This document shows positions 1 to 6,018 of a DNA stretch of 6,246 nucleotides, piece after piece (position 1 is the first letter of the stretch; every line of letters starts with the position of its first letter). Position numbers and translations under genes: made by a program. This DNA is from Nitrospirota bacterium (lineage in GTDB: Bacteria; Nitrospirota; Thermodesulfovibrionia; Thermodesulfovibrionales; JdFR-88), in the NCBI GenBank assembly GCA_021825785.1, contig JAKAGP010000121.1, positions 1 to 6,246 on the forward strand, written 5' to 3'. Below the pieces are notes generated by a model. It was not told where the DNA came from and did no database searches. It saw only the letters and a program-made list of their open reading frames with translations.

Positions 1-114
1 GCCGGGCGCGGTTGCCCGCATGGTCCGGGCCGAAATTTAAATAGGCAGCCTAAGCATGTAGAAGTCTGTGTGTAGTGCTTTCGGACGCGGGTTCGATTCC
101 CGCCGCCTCCACCA
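1..114 (+). tRNA. ssrA: tmRNA (transfer-messenger RNA), 3' portion, 5'-truncated by the window
   Basis: This is the 3' end of tmRNA, which rescues stalled ribosomes and tags incomplete proteins. The tRNA-like domain is clear. The T stem is GCGGG (87-91) paired with CCCGC (99-103) around the loop TTCGATT (92-98). The 3' acceptor strand CGCCTCC (104-110) is followed by A and an encoded CCA (112-114). Upstream, TAAGCATGTAG (about 51-61) and TTTCGGACGCGGGTTC are near-identical to the conserved tmRNA 3' segment known from many bacteria. A small stem CGGGC (3-7)/GCCCG (14-18) is probably part of the last pseudoknot. The mRNA-like region with the tag reading frame lies upstream of the window, so the tag peptide cannot be read. 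The feature class used here is the nearest available to tmRNA. A tRNA alone is excluded because no tRNA 5' half, D arm or anticodon arm precedes the T arm. Confidence 0.93.
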
Positions 115-134
115 ATTAAGTTTTTTTTTTTTTT
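87..134 (+). terminator. Possible ssrA terminator: T-arm hairpin followed by a 14-T run
   Basis: A run of 14 T residues (121-134) begins 6 bases after the encoded CCA of the tmRNA. The GC-rich T-arm hairpin (87-103), or the complete acceptor/T-arm stack, could act as the stem of a Rho-independent terminator. The spacing from hairpin to T run (about 17 bases) is longer than usual, so the call is tentative. No better hairpin is seen immediately before the T run. Confidence 0.45.
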
Positions 135-362
135 GAAATCAATCAGTTCTGTTTCCCTCCGGTGTTCTCCATGTGCTTCCGCCAGTAAAAAAATTATGCA
201 TCCGCCCGCGTCTGACATATTTAAGGCGATCGGCAAGCTCATCCCTTCAATATGAATTCCAGGCAAAAAAACCTTTTCTTTTAGGAAAAAGTAAAATCCC
301 GGCCTGACACTCTCCATAAGTCTGATTGCAGATGTTTCCCACACTTTTTTATAATTGGCCCA
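115..362. other. Noncoding spacer between ssrA and the histidine kinase gene
   Basis: This 248-bp stretch is AT-rich and has no convincing gene on either strand. It holds the 14-T run after ssrA, several A and T tracts, and a candidate promoter just before the kinase ATG. The kinase frame is open upstream only back to a TAG at 282-284, with no ATG, GTG or TTG in between. No integrase gene, attachment-site duplication or transposon end is seen, although the 3' end of ssrA is a known integration target. Confidence 0.6.
326..355 (+). promoter_or_regulatory. Candidate sigma-70-type promoter for the kinase operon
   Basis: A perfect -10 hexamer TATAAT (350-355) is preceded, with an 18-bp spacer, by a weak -35-like TTGCAG (326-331, 3 of 6 consensus positions). 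Transcription would then start about 361-363, at or beside the ATG at 363. That would give a leaderless or nearly leaderless mRNA, in keeping with the absence of any Shine-Dalgarno-like sequence before that ATG. It rests on pattern alone, and TATAAT can occur by chance in AT-rich spacers. Confidence 0.4.
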
Positions 363-2879
363 ATGAAATATTTCCCTTTAACCCATATACCGGTTATCGT
401 TTTCGTTTACAGCATGCCTTTTTTGATGCTGGGCATAACGATGGCATCGGAACTGCTTACGTTGGAAACGCCGGAGGGCCGTTTCAGGAGGTTCCTGGTC
501 CTTCCACTGGGTTCGCTGGCCTTTTTTGGGTTGCTGCACGGGATGGGGGAGCTTGTGCATACGTATGCCATCCTTGAGGGGCGGCTTCCCGTCTGGCTGA
601 GAGCGGCCAAATTGCTGATGATGGCGCTCTCCTTTTTCTTTTTGAGCCGGTTCGGTCTGCTTTTTGAACTGAAAGAGGACCTTTCAGCGGGAGGCGGAGG
701 CGCCGGCACAGGAGTTCCCGGAAAGGAAAGCGGCAGCCTTTTTGAGAAACTGATCCCTTTCGTTCCTTATGTGCAGTTTTTGTCATGGTTTTTTTTGGCC
801 TCCTGGATATTTGCAAAAGGGCATGGCAGCAAGGCATCCATGTTCGAAGGGGATGTCCTGTCCAGGTACATAATTGCTTTCCCTGGCGCTATTTTTGCCG
901 CGGTTGCCTTCTGGCTGGCGGCGAGAAAATTCAAGGGCCCCCATAACCCGATAACCAGGTACTGGATCGCCATATCCGTAAGTTTTTTTCTTTATGCGGT
1001 CTTTGGCGGTCTTATAGGGCCTACCGTAGGCTTCTATCCCGCCTCCTCGTATAATTACTATTCCTTTTACAGGCAGATAGGTTTGCCTGTGCAGCTCTTC
1101 AGAAGCATTTGCGCCGTGTTGCTCACGGTGACCCTGCTTGGCTACTTCAGGGCTTTCATGAATCTGTCTTCCATCAGGCTGAAGGCCATAACACATATCC
1201 TCATTGCGGTTGTGATGCCGGTTTTCATTGTAATAACCTTTGTCTGGTTTATGATATCCGGGTCTTTTTTAAGGCTTTCATACAGTGAAGGCGAAAGGCT
1301 TGCCAGGCTTGACACCCAGCGTGTCCTGGCGTTTTTTACGGACATCGAATCGCGCGCCGCAAAGGACCTTCTTTTTCTTCGGGCGAACCCTCCCGCCGTC
1401 AGGAAAAGTTTTCTGGAATCTTTCGTCCTTGAGGACCCTGACATAAAGGGCATCCGGTTTTTTGACGGGAACAGGGAGGTATTCAGATTTGAAGAGGGGG
1501 CTTCTTCCGGTGCCCCATACTCATCTGGGCAAAGGGTGCGGCAGGATCCTGGGCCTTTCCTTGGATCAATCAGCGGCAGCCCGCCGGGGGCATTCCGTTT
1601 GAAACGGGGCCGGCACGGAGAACCGCTTATGGAGATGCCCTTTCAGGGCAAGCGGGTGGAGCTTGTAATGTCCGCGGCCGGGCTCAAACGCCTGTTCGGG
1701 GATCTGAACATCCAGAAGGGCTGGAAATTCTCGGTCCTTGATGACAGGGGGCATCCTGTTTTGGCGAGCGGGCAAATTGTGACGAGCAGGCAGGGCGGGC
1801 CTGAAAACGGGGGCGCAGGCATCCCTGCTGCCGGGGCGCGGCGCGGCTCCGCCATGAACGCGGGGCATTATGTCATAGAAACGGGCTTGGCAGGCTGGGC
1901 CACACGCTATGAAGTGACGGGTTCAGGGCTTGTTGAGCCGGCCTTTGCCGTGTTCAAGGGGCTTATGCTCATCGTCTTTGCAGTTTACATTTCCACCATC
2001 ATCATGGCCTCTATTTTTGTGGACAAGATCAAAAAACCCATAAATCTGATCGTCAGAAAGGTCAAACTTATAGGCGCGGGAGACCTGGGACAAAGGATCG
2101 GACTCAAGACCGGTGACGAGCTCCAAACACTATCCGAGGAGATAGAGAAGATGGCTGTAGGGCTTTGCGAAAAGAAAAAGCTGGAAGAACAGATGATCTC
2201 AACCGAAAAAATAGCCGCCCTGGGCAGGCTTACGGCGGGGATAGCGCATGAGATAAACAACCCCCTGGGCATTATTCTGGGCTACTGCCAGATATTGATC
2301 AGCGAGACGGAGGCTGGAAGCGGCAGGTTCAATGACCTGAAGATAATAGAAAAGCAGACCCTTGCCTGTAAAAAGATAGTGGAGGACCTGCTTAAGTTCT
2401 CAAGGGCGCACAAGCGGGTCGAGGCGGTGGTTGACCTGAATTCGGTGATAAAGGAGACCATCGCACTGATGCCTCCCAGGTTTTTAACGGACAAGATCTC
2501 GATACGTTGCGATCTTTCAACTGTGTCTCCTAAAATAACCGGCGATGCGGACAAGCTGCACCAGGTGTTTTTAAATCTCATGGTAAACGCGATGGACGCA
2601 ATGAAGGAAGGGGGCGTCCTGGAAATAGCGACCAGGGCCGGCGAAGACTTGCACGTTGTTTTCAGGGATAACGGCTGCGGAATAAGGGCGGAAGACCTGG
2701 CCAGGATCTTCGACCCTTTTTTTACCACCAAGGAGGCCGGCAAAGGGACCGGCCTTGGCCTGTCGGTGTCCTATGCAATAATAAAGGACCATGGCGGCAA
2801 AATATGGGCTGAAAGCGAGGTTGGCAAAGGGAGCGCTTTTCACATCTCCCTGCCTCTTTTAAATGATCATGGACCATAA
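363..2879 (+). CDS. Membrane sensor histidine kinase (multi-TM N-terminus, extracytoplasmic domain, HAMP, HisKA, HATPase)
   Basis: An 838-aa sensor kinase that should autophosphorylate on His and pass the phosphate to the adjoining NtrC-type regulator. About eight hydrophobic helices lie at residues 8-28, 45-66, 78-99, 130-151, 168-188, 200-220, 240-262 and 277-299. An extracytoplasmic stretch (about 300-527; Cache-like by appearance, e.g. [15 protein letters not shown]) and a ninth helix (528-552) follow. HAMP spans about 553-606. HisKA carries [10 protein letters not shown] with phosphoacceptor His629. The ATPase shows the N-box around Asn742, DNGCGI (769-774), FDPFFTTK (783-790) and GTGLGLS (795-801). 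No PAS or GAF domain and no heme-binding CXXCH motif is seen. The N-terminal stretch with [10 protein letters not shown] recalls a membrane module found in other bacterial signalling proteins (from memory). ATG 363 is the first usable start in the frame and keeps the first helix, but it has no Shine-Dalgarno; Met18 or Met27 are alternatives, also without one. The ligand is unknown. Confidence 0.95.
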   Translation: MKYFPLTHIPVIVFVYSMPFLMLGITMASELLTLETPEGRFRRFLVLPLGSLAFFGLLHGMGELVHTYAILEGRLPVWLRAAKLLMMALSFFFLSRFGLLFELKEDLSAGGGGAGTGVPGKESGSLFEKLIPFVPYVQFLSWFFLASWIFAKGHGSKASMFEGDVLSRYIIAFPGAIFAAVAFWLAARKFKGPHNPITRYWIAISVSFFLYAVFGGLIGPTVGFYPASSYNYYSFYRQIGLPVQLFRSICAVLLTVTLLGYFRAFMNLSSIRLKAITHILIAVVMPVFIVITFVWFMISGSFLRLSYSEGERLARLDTQRVLAFFTDIESRAAKDLLFLRANPPAVRKSFLESFVLEDPDIKGIRFFDGNREVFRFEEGASSGAPYSSGQRVRQDPGPFLGSISGSPPGAFRLKRGRHGEPLMEMPFQGKRVELVMSAAGLKRLFGDLNIQKGWKFSVLDDRGHPVLASGQIVTSRQGGPENGGAGIPAAGARRGSAMNAGHYVIETGLAGWATRYEVTGSGLVEPAFAVFKGLMLIVFAVYISTIIMASIFVDKIKKPINLIVRKVKLIGAGDLGQRIGLKTGDELQTLSEEIEKMAVGLCEKKKLEEQMISTEKIAALGRLTAGIAHEINNPLGIILGYCQILISETEAGSGRFNDLKIIEKQTLACKKIVEDLLKFSRAHKRVEAVVDLNSVIKETIALMPPRFLTDKISIRCDLSTVSPKITGDADKLHQVFLNLMVNAMDAMKEGGVLEIATRAGEDLHVVFRDNGCGIRAEDLARIFDPFFTTKEAGKGTGLGLSVSYAIIKDHGGKIWAESEVGKGSAFHISLPLLNDHGP

Positions 2880-4230
2880 AATACTGGTTGTTGATGATGA
2901 AGAGGACATGCTCTCCATGGTTGAGAGGATCGTTTCTTCCAGGCGGCAATACGACGTGCTCAAAGCTGGCAACGGATGTAGCGCCCTGGACATCCTTGAC
3001 GTCCACAATGCGGACGTTGTTCTTGCGGACATGAGCATGTCCGGCATGAGCGGGCTTGAGCTGACAGAGGCCATCAGGAAGAAATGGCCTGAAAAGACCG
3101 TAGTTATCATGACCGCTTACGGTTCGATAGAGAATGCCGTGGACGCGATGAAAGCGGGAGCTTACGATTATTTGACGAAGCCTTTCCAGTCTGACGATCT
3201 GATATTGCTGCTGGACAGGGCGATGGAACGCTCGATGCTCCTGGACGACAGGCGCTATTTCCGGCAGGAACTGCAAAGACGCCACGGTTTCAGCGAGCTT
3301 GTGGGGACCAGTCTCCCGATGGCAAAAATTTACCAGACCGTAGAGGACGTAGCCCCTACCGGGGCCCACATACTCATAACCGGCGAAAGCGGCACGGGAA
3401 AAGAGCTTGTGGCGCGGGCCATTCATTATAAAAGCAAGCGGAAGGAAATGCGTTTTGCGGCGGTAAATTGCGCCGCGCTTCCGGAAGCGGTCCTCGAAAG
3501 CGAGCTTTTTGGACACGTAAAAGGGGCGTATACAGGCGCTTTCAAGGACAATCGCGGACTGATCGAGGAGGCTGACGGCGGCACGTTGTTTTTAGACGAA
3601 GTGGCGGAAATGAGCCCTTACGTCCAGGCGAAGCTGCTTCGCGTCCTTCAGGACGGGGAGTTCCGTTCAGTCGGGGGCGCAAGGGACAAAAAGGCCGATC
3701 TGAGAGTGATTAGCGCCTCCAACAGGAACATGGTGGAAGAGGTGCTCAAAGGGCGGTTCAGGCAGGACCTGTTCTACAGGCTGAACATTATAGGGATAGA
3801 AATGCCTCCGCTGCGGGATAAGAAAGAGGACATCCCTCTGCTGGTCTTTCATTTCATGGAAAAATATGCCTCCAAATATGAAAAAGAGATAAAAGGGATT
3901 GAGCCATCCGCCATGATGGATCTTTCGAACAGGCCGTGGAAGGGCAACGTCCGGGAACTGGAAAACACCATAGCCAGGGCGGTCGCCATTTCGAAAGACT
4001 GTGTGCTCCATGGGAGAGACCTCTCTTTGAATGAGACCGGTTACAACGATCTTAGTTTCAAGGCGGCGAAGAAAAAGGCCCTGACGGATTTTTATGTATC
4101 GTACATAACTTCAGCGCTGGTCCGGAACAAAGGCAACATCTCCAGGACAGCCGATGAATGCGGCATGATGAGGCAGTCCCTGCAGCAGGTCATGAAGAAA
4201 TACGGAATCAGTTCCGAGGATTGCCAGTAG
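2863..4230 (+). CDS. Sigma-54-dependent response regulator, NtrC family (REC-AAA+-Fis HTH)
   Basis: A 455-aa transcription activator that opens sigma-54 promoters using ATP once phosphorylated. The receiver (about 4-121) has acidic residues Asp11/Asp12, phosphoacceptor Asp56, Thr84 and Lys106. The AAA+ domain (about 145-375) has Walker A GESGTGKE (174-181), a sigma-54 contact loop GAYTGA (221-226; usually GAFTGA), Walker B GGTLFLDE (239-246), an arginine-finger region FRQDLFYRLN (299-308) and GNVRELEN (361-368). The C-terminal Fis-type helix-turn-helix is at about 424-449 (NISRTADECGMMRQSLQQVM). All key residues are present, so it should be active. The gene overlaps the kinase 3' end by 17 bp, which implies one operon and probable translational coupling; no clear Shine-Dalgarno precedes it. 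Met3 (ATG at 2869) is an equally possible start. A sigma-54 promoter candidate lies about 215 bp downstream of its stop, a likely target (inference). Confidence 0.96.
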   Translation: MIMDHKILVVDDEEDMLSMVERIVSSRRQYDVLKAGNGCSALDILDVHNADVVLADMSMSGMSGLELTEAIRKKWPEKTVVIMTAYGSIENAVDAMKAGAYDYLTKPFQSDDLILLLDRAMERSMLLDDRRYFRQELQRRHGFSELVGTSLPMAKIYQTVEDVAPTGAHILITGESGTGKELVARAIHYKSKRKEMRFAAVNCAALPEAVLESELFGHVKGAYTGAFKDNRGLIEEADGGTLFLDEVAEMSPYVQAKLLRVLQDGEFRSVGGARDKKADLRVISASNRNMVEEVLKGRFRQDLFYRLNIIGIEMPPLRDKKEDIPLLVFHFMEKYASKYEKEIKGIEPSAMMDLSNRPWKGNVRELENTIARAVAISKDCVLHGRDLSLNETGYNDLSFKAAKKKALTDFYVSYITSALVRNKGNISRTADECGMMRQSLQQVMKKYGISSEDCQ

Positions 4231-4315
4231 CGAAGGTTTGCCCAATAGATAGAGCAAGATTTTCTTTTGTAGTGCAATCTGAAACTTGCGATGCGCTTGA
4301 ATGCGTGAAAAAGCC

Positions 4316-4348
4316 CGGTTTTTAATTGGTTTTTTGATGGAAAAACCG
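4316..4348 (+). repeat. Hairpin with two competing left arms sharing one right arm
   Basis: CGGTTTTT (4316-4323) is complementary to AAAAACCG (4341-4348), with a 17-base loop. Within that loop a second GGTTTTT (4328-4334) can pair instead with the same right arm AAAAACC (4341-4347), leaving a 6-base loop. It lies about 85 bp after the NtrC-type regulator stop. There is no T run after it on the + strand, so it is a poor intrinsic terminator, though it might slow or protect the 3' end of the regulator transcript. Confidence 0.4.
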
Positions 4349-4373
4349 CAATAACCCTTTCCTGACGCAATAA
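4347..4373 (+). repeat. Direct repeat of CGCAATAA, 19 bp apart
   Basis: The octamer CGCAATAA occurs at 4347-4354 and again at 4366-4373, each followed within about 12 bases by TTCCTG (4359-4364 and 4380-4385). The unit spacing is 19-21 bp, roughly two helical turns, so two protein subunits could bind the same face. The pair sits about 70-100 bp before the sigma-54 promoter candidate. Chance similarity in AT-rich DNA cannot be excluded. Confidence 0.35.
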
Positions 4374-4391
4374 AAAATATTCCTGTCCGGC

Positions 4392-4410
4392 TTCCTGGCC
4401 TGGAAATTCC
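4392..4410. promoter_or_regulatory. Overlapping TTCC/GGAA dyads, candidate upstream activator site
   Basis: TTCCTGGCCTGGAA (4392-4405) is a near-palindrome broken only at one symmetric T/T pair. It overlaps a second dyad, GGAA-A-TTCC (4402-4410). The same TTCC/GGAA half-sites recur in the palindrome at 4474-4489. The elements lie about 35-50 bp upstream of the sigma-54 -24 box, where an NtrC-type dimer could bind. Binding by the neighbouring regulator is inference from position. Confidence 0.35.
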
Positions 4411-4443
4411 TTTAAATTCAAACGCTTTATTTTTTGTTGCCGG

Positions 4444-4460
4444 CTGGCATGGATGCTGCT
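4444..4460 (+). promoter_or_regulatory. Sigma-54 (RpoN) type -24/-12 promoter
   Basis: CTGGCATGGATGCTGCT matches the consensus YTGGCACG-N4-TTGCW with only two differences: T for C in TGGCACG, and C for the first T of TTGC. The diagnostic GG (4446-4447) and GC (4458-4459) are exactly 10 bases apart, as sigma-54 requires. Transcription would start near 4471, giving an untranslated leader of about 80 bases before the stand-alone receiver ATG at 4551. The gene just upstream encodes a sigma-54 activator, which strengthens the call. Confidence 0.7.
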
Positions 4461-4473
4461 ATACTCCACATTC

Positions 4474-4489
4474 AGGAAAATATTTTCCT
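4474..4489. promoter_or_regulatory. 16-bp perfect palindrome, candidate operator
   Basis: AGGAAAATATTTTCCT is identical on both strands. Given the sigma-54 promoter just upstream, it would cover about +4 to +19 of the transcript, a position suited to a repressor or a modulating dimeric regulator. An imperfect inverted relative, AAAAAATATTCCTG, lies at 4372-4385 upstream of the promoter (its complement CAGGAATATTTTTT resembles CAGGAAAATATTTT here). The protein that binds is unknown. Confidence 0.5.
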
Positions 4490-4504
4490 TTCCTAACCTC
4501 CGTA

Positions 4505-4536
4505 GATATGGGCGCGGGAATGGCCGCGCCCATATC
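4505..4536 (+). repeat. 13-bp perfect inverted repeat in the leader of the stand-alone receiver gene
   Basis: GATATGGGCGCGG (4505-4517) is perfectly complementary to CCGCGCCCATATC (4524-4536), with a 6-base loop GAATGG. As RNA this is a very stable hairpin ending 14 bases before the ATG at 4551. No T run follows, so it is not an intrinsic terminator. It may stabilise the transcript, control translation, or act at the DNA level as an operator. The loop contains an ATG (4520) that opens a 19-codon frame ending at 4579, overlapping the receiver start in another frame; no ribosome-binding site supports its use. Confidence 0.75.
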
Positions 4537-4550
4537 GAATCCGGAACGCG

Positions 4551-4934
4551 ATGGGAAAAAAGATTCTCATCCTGGATGATGAGCCGGATATGCAGGGTCT
4601 TGTCGAAAGAGTGCTTGGCCAGAAGGGCTTGGTAGTGAAAAAGGCCGGGCATCCGCGCGAGGCTATTGAGATGGTTGCCTGTGAGGAGTTCGGGCTTCTC
4701 ATAGTTGATTTCAAGCTGCCTGGGATTGACGGGCTTGAATTCATGAGGCGCATTAAAAAAGAAGGCTTTGACAATAAATGGATGGTTATTACGGGGCGTC
4801 CCACCAGCTTGCTGGAAGATCAGGCGAGAGCGGAGGGGTGCGCCGCTTTTTTGGTTAAACCGCTCGATATACATGAGTTTGAGAGCGAGGTGGAAAGAAT
4901 TCTCAATTCAAAAGACGGAGGAGGGGGAATGTAA
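4551..4934 (+). CDS. Stand-alone (single-domain) response regulator receiver protein
   Basis: A 127-aa protein made of one CheY-like receiver domain and no output domain. Acidic-pocket residues Asp9/Asp10, phosphoacceptor Asp53 (in IVDFKLPGIDG), Thr81 (MVITGRP) and Lys103 (FLVKPL) are all present, so it should accept phosphate and act through protein contact or as a phosphate sink. The start ATG is preceded by a weak GGAA (4543-4546) and is the only start that yields a full beta-1 strand. It is preceded by the sigma-54 promoter and the inverted repeat, and followed after 118 bp by the decaheme cytochrome gene, so it may modulate the upstream kinase/activator pair or another partner (inference). 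The last codons, Gly-Gly-Gly-Gly-Met-stop, arise from a strong Shine-Dalgarno-like GGAGGAGGGGG followed by ATG-TAA. Confidence 0.93.
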   Translation: MGKKILILDDEPDMQGLVERVLGQKGLVVKKAGHPREAIEMVACEEFGLLIVDFKLPGIDGLEFMRRIKKEGFDNKWMVITGRPTSLLEDQARAEGCAAFLVKPLDIHEFESEVERILNSKDGGGGM

Positions 4935-4996
4935 AAAAAGTGGTCCGAAATCTTTGAAACCGCATCAGGGAAACAGGTAACGGCGTACGAGATTCT

Positions 4997-5027
4997 TTGC
5001 TGTTCAAGTTTTTTTATTTTTTATAAG
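4997..5027 (+). promoter_or_regulatory. Weak candidate sigma-70-type promoter for the cytochrome genes
   Basis: TATAAG (5022-5027) is a good -10-like hexamer, but the best -35-like sequence, TTGCTG (4997-5002), is weak and sits 19 bp away. A start near 5034 would leave about 19 bases before the cytochrome ATG, including the ribosome-binding site GGGAG (5043-5047). No sigma-54 GG-N10-GC pattern with a good -24 box was found in this gap. The alternative is read-through from 4444. Confidence 0.25.
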
Positions 5028-5052
5028 CCAATTTACGGAGAAGGGAGAAGTA

Positions 5053-6006
5053 ATGAAAAAAACTGCGTCATTGCTAAGTCTTTGTATGGTTTTTCTGCTT
5101 GCCCTGTTTTTTACAGGTACGCAGGCGCGGGCGGAGGGAAACGGCGGATATGTAGGGCCGGCTACCTGCGCGAAATGCCACCCGTATGAATTTACCACCT
5201 ATTCGGCGTCCATCCACGCCAAAAAGGCCATCGGCAATAGCCCCGCCAACAGGGAGGCATGCGAGACCTGCCACGGGGCCGGCGCCGGGCACGTTGCGAA
5301 AGGCGGAGGGATAGGGGTCAGCATCTTTGCCTTCAATAAGGAGCACACCGCAAAAGAGAAGGCGGCCAAATGCCTGGCCTGCCACGCGCAGAGCAAATGG
5401 GCCGCGTTCTGGAGCCAGGGCAAGCACGCAAGGGAAGGCCTTGCCTGCACGGACTGCCATTCGATGCACCACGGCGGCTGGAAGTTCCTTAAGGGCGTAA
5501 CCAACAAATATGACGTATTCAACCTTTGCTTCAATTGCCATAAGGACATCAGGAACATGGTACACAAGCAGTCCCACCACCCGATCCTGGAGGGCAAGGT
5601 GTCCTGCGTGGATTGCCACAACCCTCACGGCACGTTTAACCGCAGGATGCTCAGGGCCGATTCCGTAACCGAGCTCTGCTACAGGTGCCACCCGGAAAAA
5701 AGAGGGCCGTTCATGAACGAGCACCCGCCGGTGGAGGAAAACTGCCTGACATGCCACACCCCTCATGGCAGTAACCATAACAAGCTGCAGACGGAGAAGA
5801 TAACCATTCTCTGCCAGAACTGCCATGCGCTTGACGGCCACCAGACCGGGCCTTTCACGGAGTTCCAGTCCTTCAATCCGCCTACCACGGGGCCCAGCAA
5901 TCTTCATGCTAGCCCCAGGGTTGTCGGCCGCATGTGCACGAACTGCCATACAAACATCCATGGATCGAACTACCCGGGGGTACTCGGGGAATGTTTCGTA
6001 AGATAG
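5053..6006 (+). CDS. Periplasmic decaheme c-type cytochrome, MtrA/DmsE/PioA family
   Basis: A 317-aa multiheme cytochrome. Residues 1-27 form a Sec signal peptide (MKK, hydrophobic core, ARA before Glu28), so the mature protein is exported to the periplasm. Ten CXXCH heme sites start at residues 39, 70, 107, 132, 159, 185, 209, 231, 254 and 295, with many further His residues available as distal ligands (e.g. in SIHA, GKHA, NPHG, TPHG, NIHG). Size, heme number and the opening YVGPATCAKCH match the MtrA/DmsE family. Known members carry electrons through an outer-membrane porin to or from extracellular acceptors such as metal oxides or DMSO, or take up iron electrons as in PioA. A good ribosome-binding site (GGGAG, 5043-5047) supports the start. 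The next gene begins 12 bp after the stop and looks like the porin partner. Cys314 near the C-terminus is outside any heme motif. Substrate and electron direction cannot be read from sequence. Confidence 0.95.
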   Translation: MKKTASLLSLCMVFLLALFFTGTQARAEGNGGYVGPATCAKCHPYEFTTYSASIHAKKAIGNSPANREACETCHGAGAGHVAKGGGIGVSIFAFNKEHTAKEKAAKCLACHAQSKWAAFWSQGKHAREGLACTDCHSMHHGGWKFLKGVTNKYDVFNLCFNCHKDIRNMVHKQSHHPILEGKVSCVDCHNPHGTFNRRMLRADSVTELCYRCHPEKRGPFMNEHPPVEENCLTCHTPHGSNHNKLQTEKITILCQNCHALDGHQTGPFTEFQSFNPPTTGPSNLHASPRVVGRMCTNCHTNIHGSNYPGVLGECFVR

Positions 6007-6018
6007 GAGGGGACAATA

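Larger units (their letters stand above)
4231..4550. other. 320-bp noncoding control region between the two regulator genes
   Basis: No coding potential is convincing here on either strand. The region is instead packed with symmetrical elements. It contains an A/T-armed hairpin (4316-4348), a direct repeat of CGCAATAA (4347-4354 and 4366-4373), repeated TTCCTG hexamers (4359, 4380, 4392), short dyads (4392-4410), a sigma-54-type promoter (4444-4460), a 16-bp palindrome (4474-4489) and a 13-bp inverted repeat (4505-4536). The parts before the promoter are candidate activator-binding sites. Those after it would lie in the 5' untranslated region of the stand-alone receiver gene. The first 85 bases (4231-4315) show nothing distinctive. 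Confidence 0.7.

Noticed and set aside
87..134. ssrA 3' end as an integration site for a genomic island
   Set aside because: The 3' end of tmRNA is a known integrase target, but there is no integrase, no second copy of the 3' segment and no mobile-element gene in the window.
220..242. GG-N10-GC pattern in the ssrA-kinase spacer as a second sigma-54 promoter
   Set aside because: Only the GG and GC dinucleotides fit (in AAGGCGATCGGCAAGCT). The flanking -24 and -12 bases do not match TGGCAC or TTGC.
326..577. 83-codon + strand frame starting at 326
   Set aside because: It overlaps the kinase start in another frame, lacks a ribosome-binding site, and its first ATG lies within the spacer of the candidate promoter. 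The kinase frame encodes a clear membrane helix here.
4231..4550. CRISPR array or riboswitch in the repeat-rich control region
   Set aside because: The repeats are 6-8 bp and irregular, unlike CRISPR units, and no known riboswitch core is recognised. Protein-binding dyads and a leader hairpin explain the region better.
4092..4874. 260-codon minus-strand open frame across the control region and the receiver gene
   Set aside because: It overlaps two well-supported + strand genes and the promoter region. The product has no recognised domain. The spacer is better explained by regulatory elements.
5008..5027. T-rich stretch before the cytochrome as a terminator of the receiver transcript
   Set aside because: No stable hairpin precedes the T run, so read-through into the cytochrome genes remains possible.
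5074..5961. Long open frame on the minus strand opposite the decaheme cytochrome gene (295 codons)
   Set aside because: It mirrors a gene whose ten heme motifs and signal peptide prove the + strand coding. Its translation shows no recognisable domain and no ribosome-binding site.
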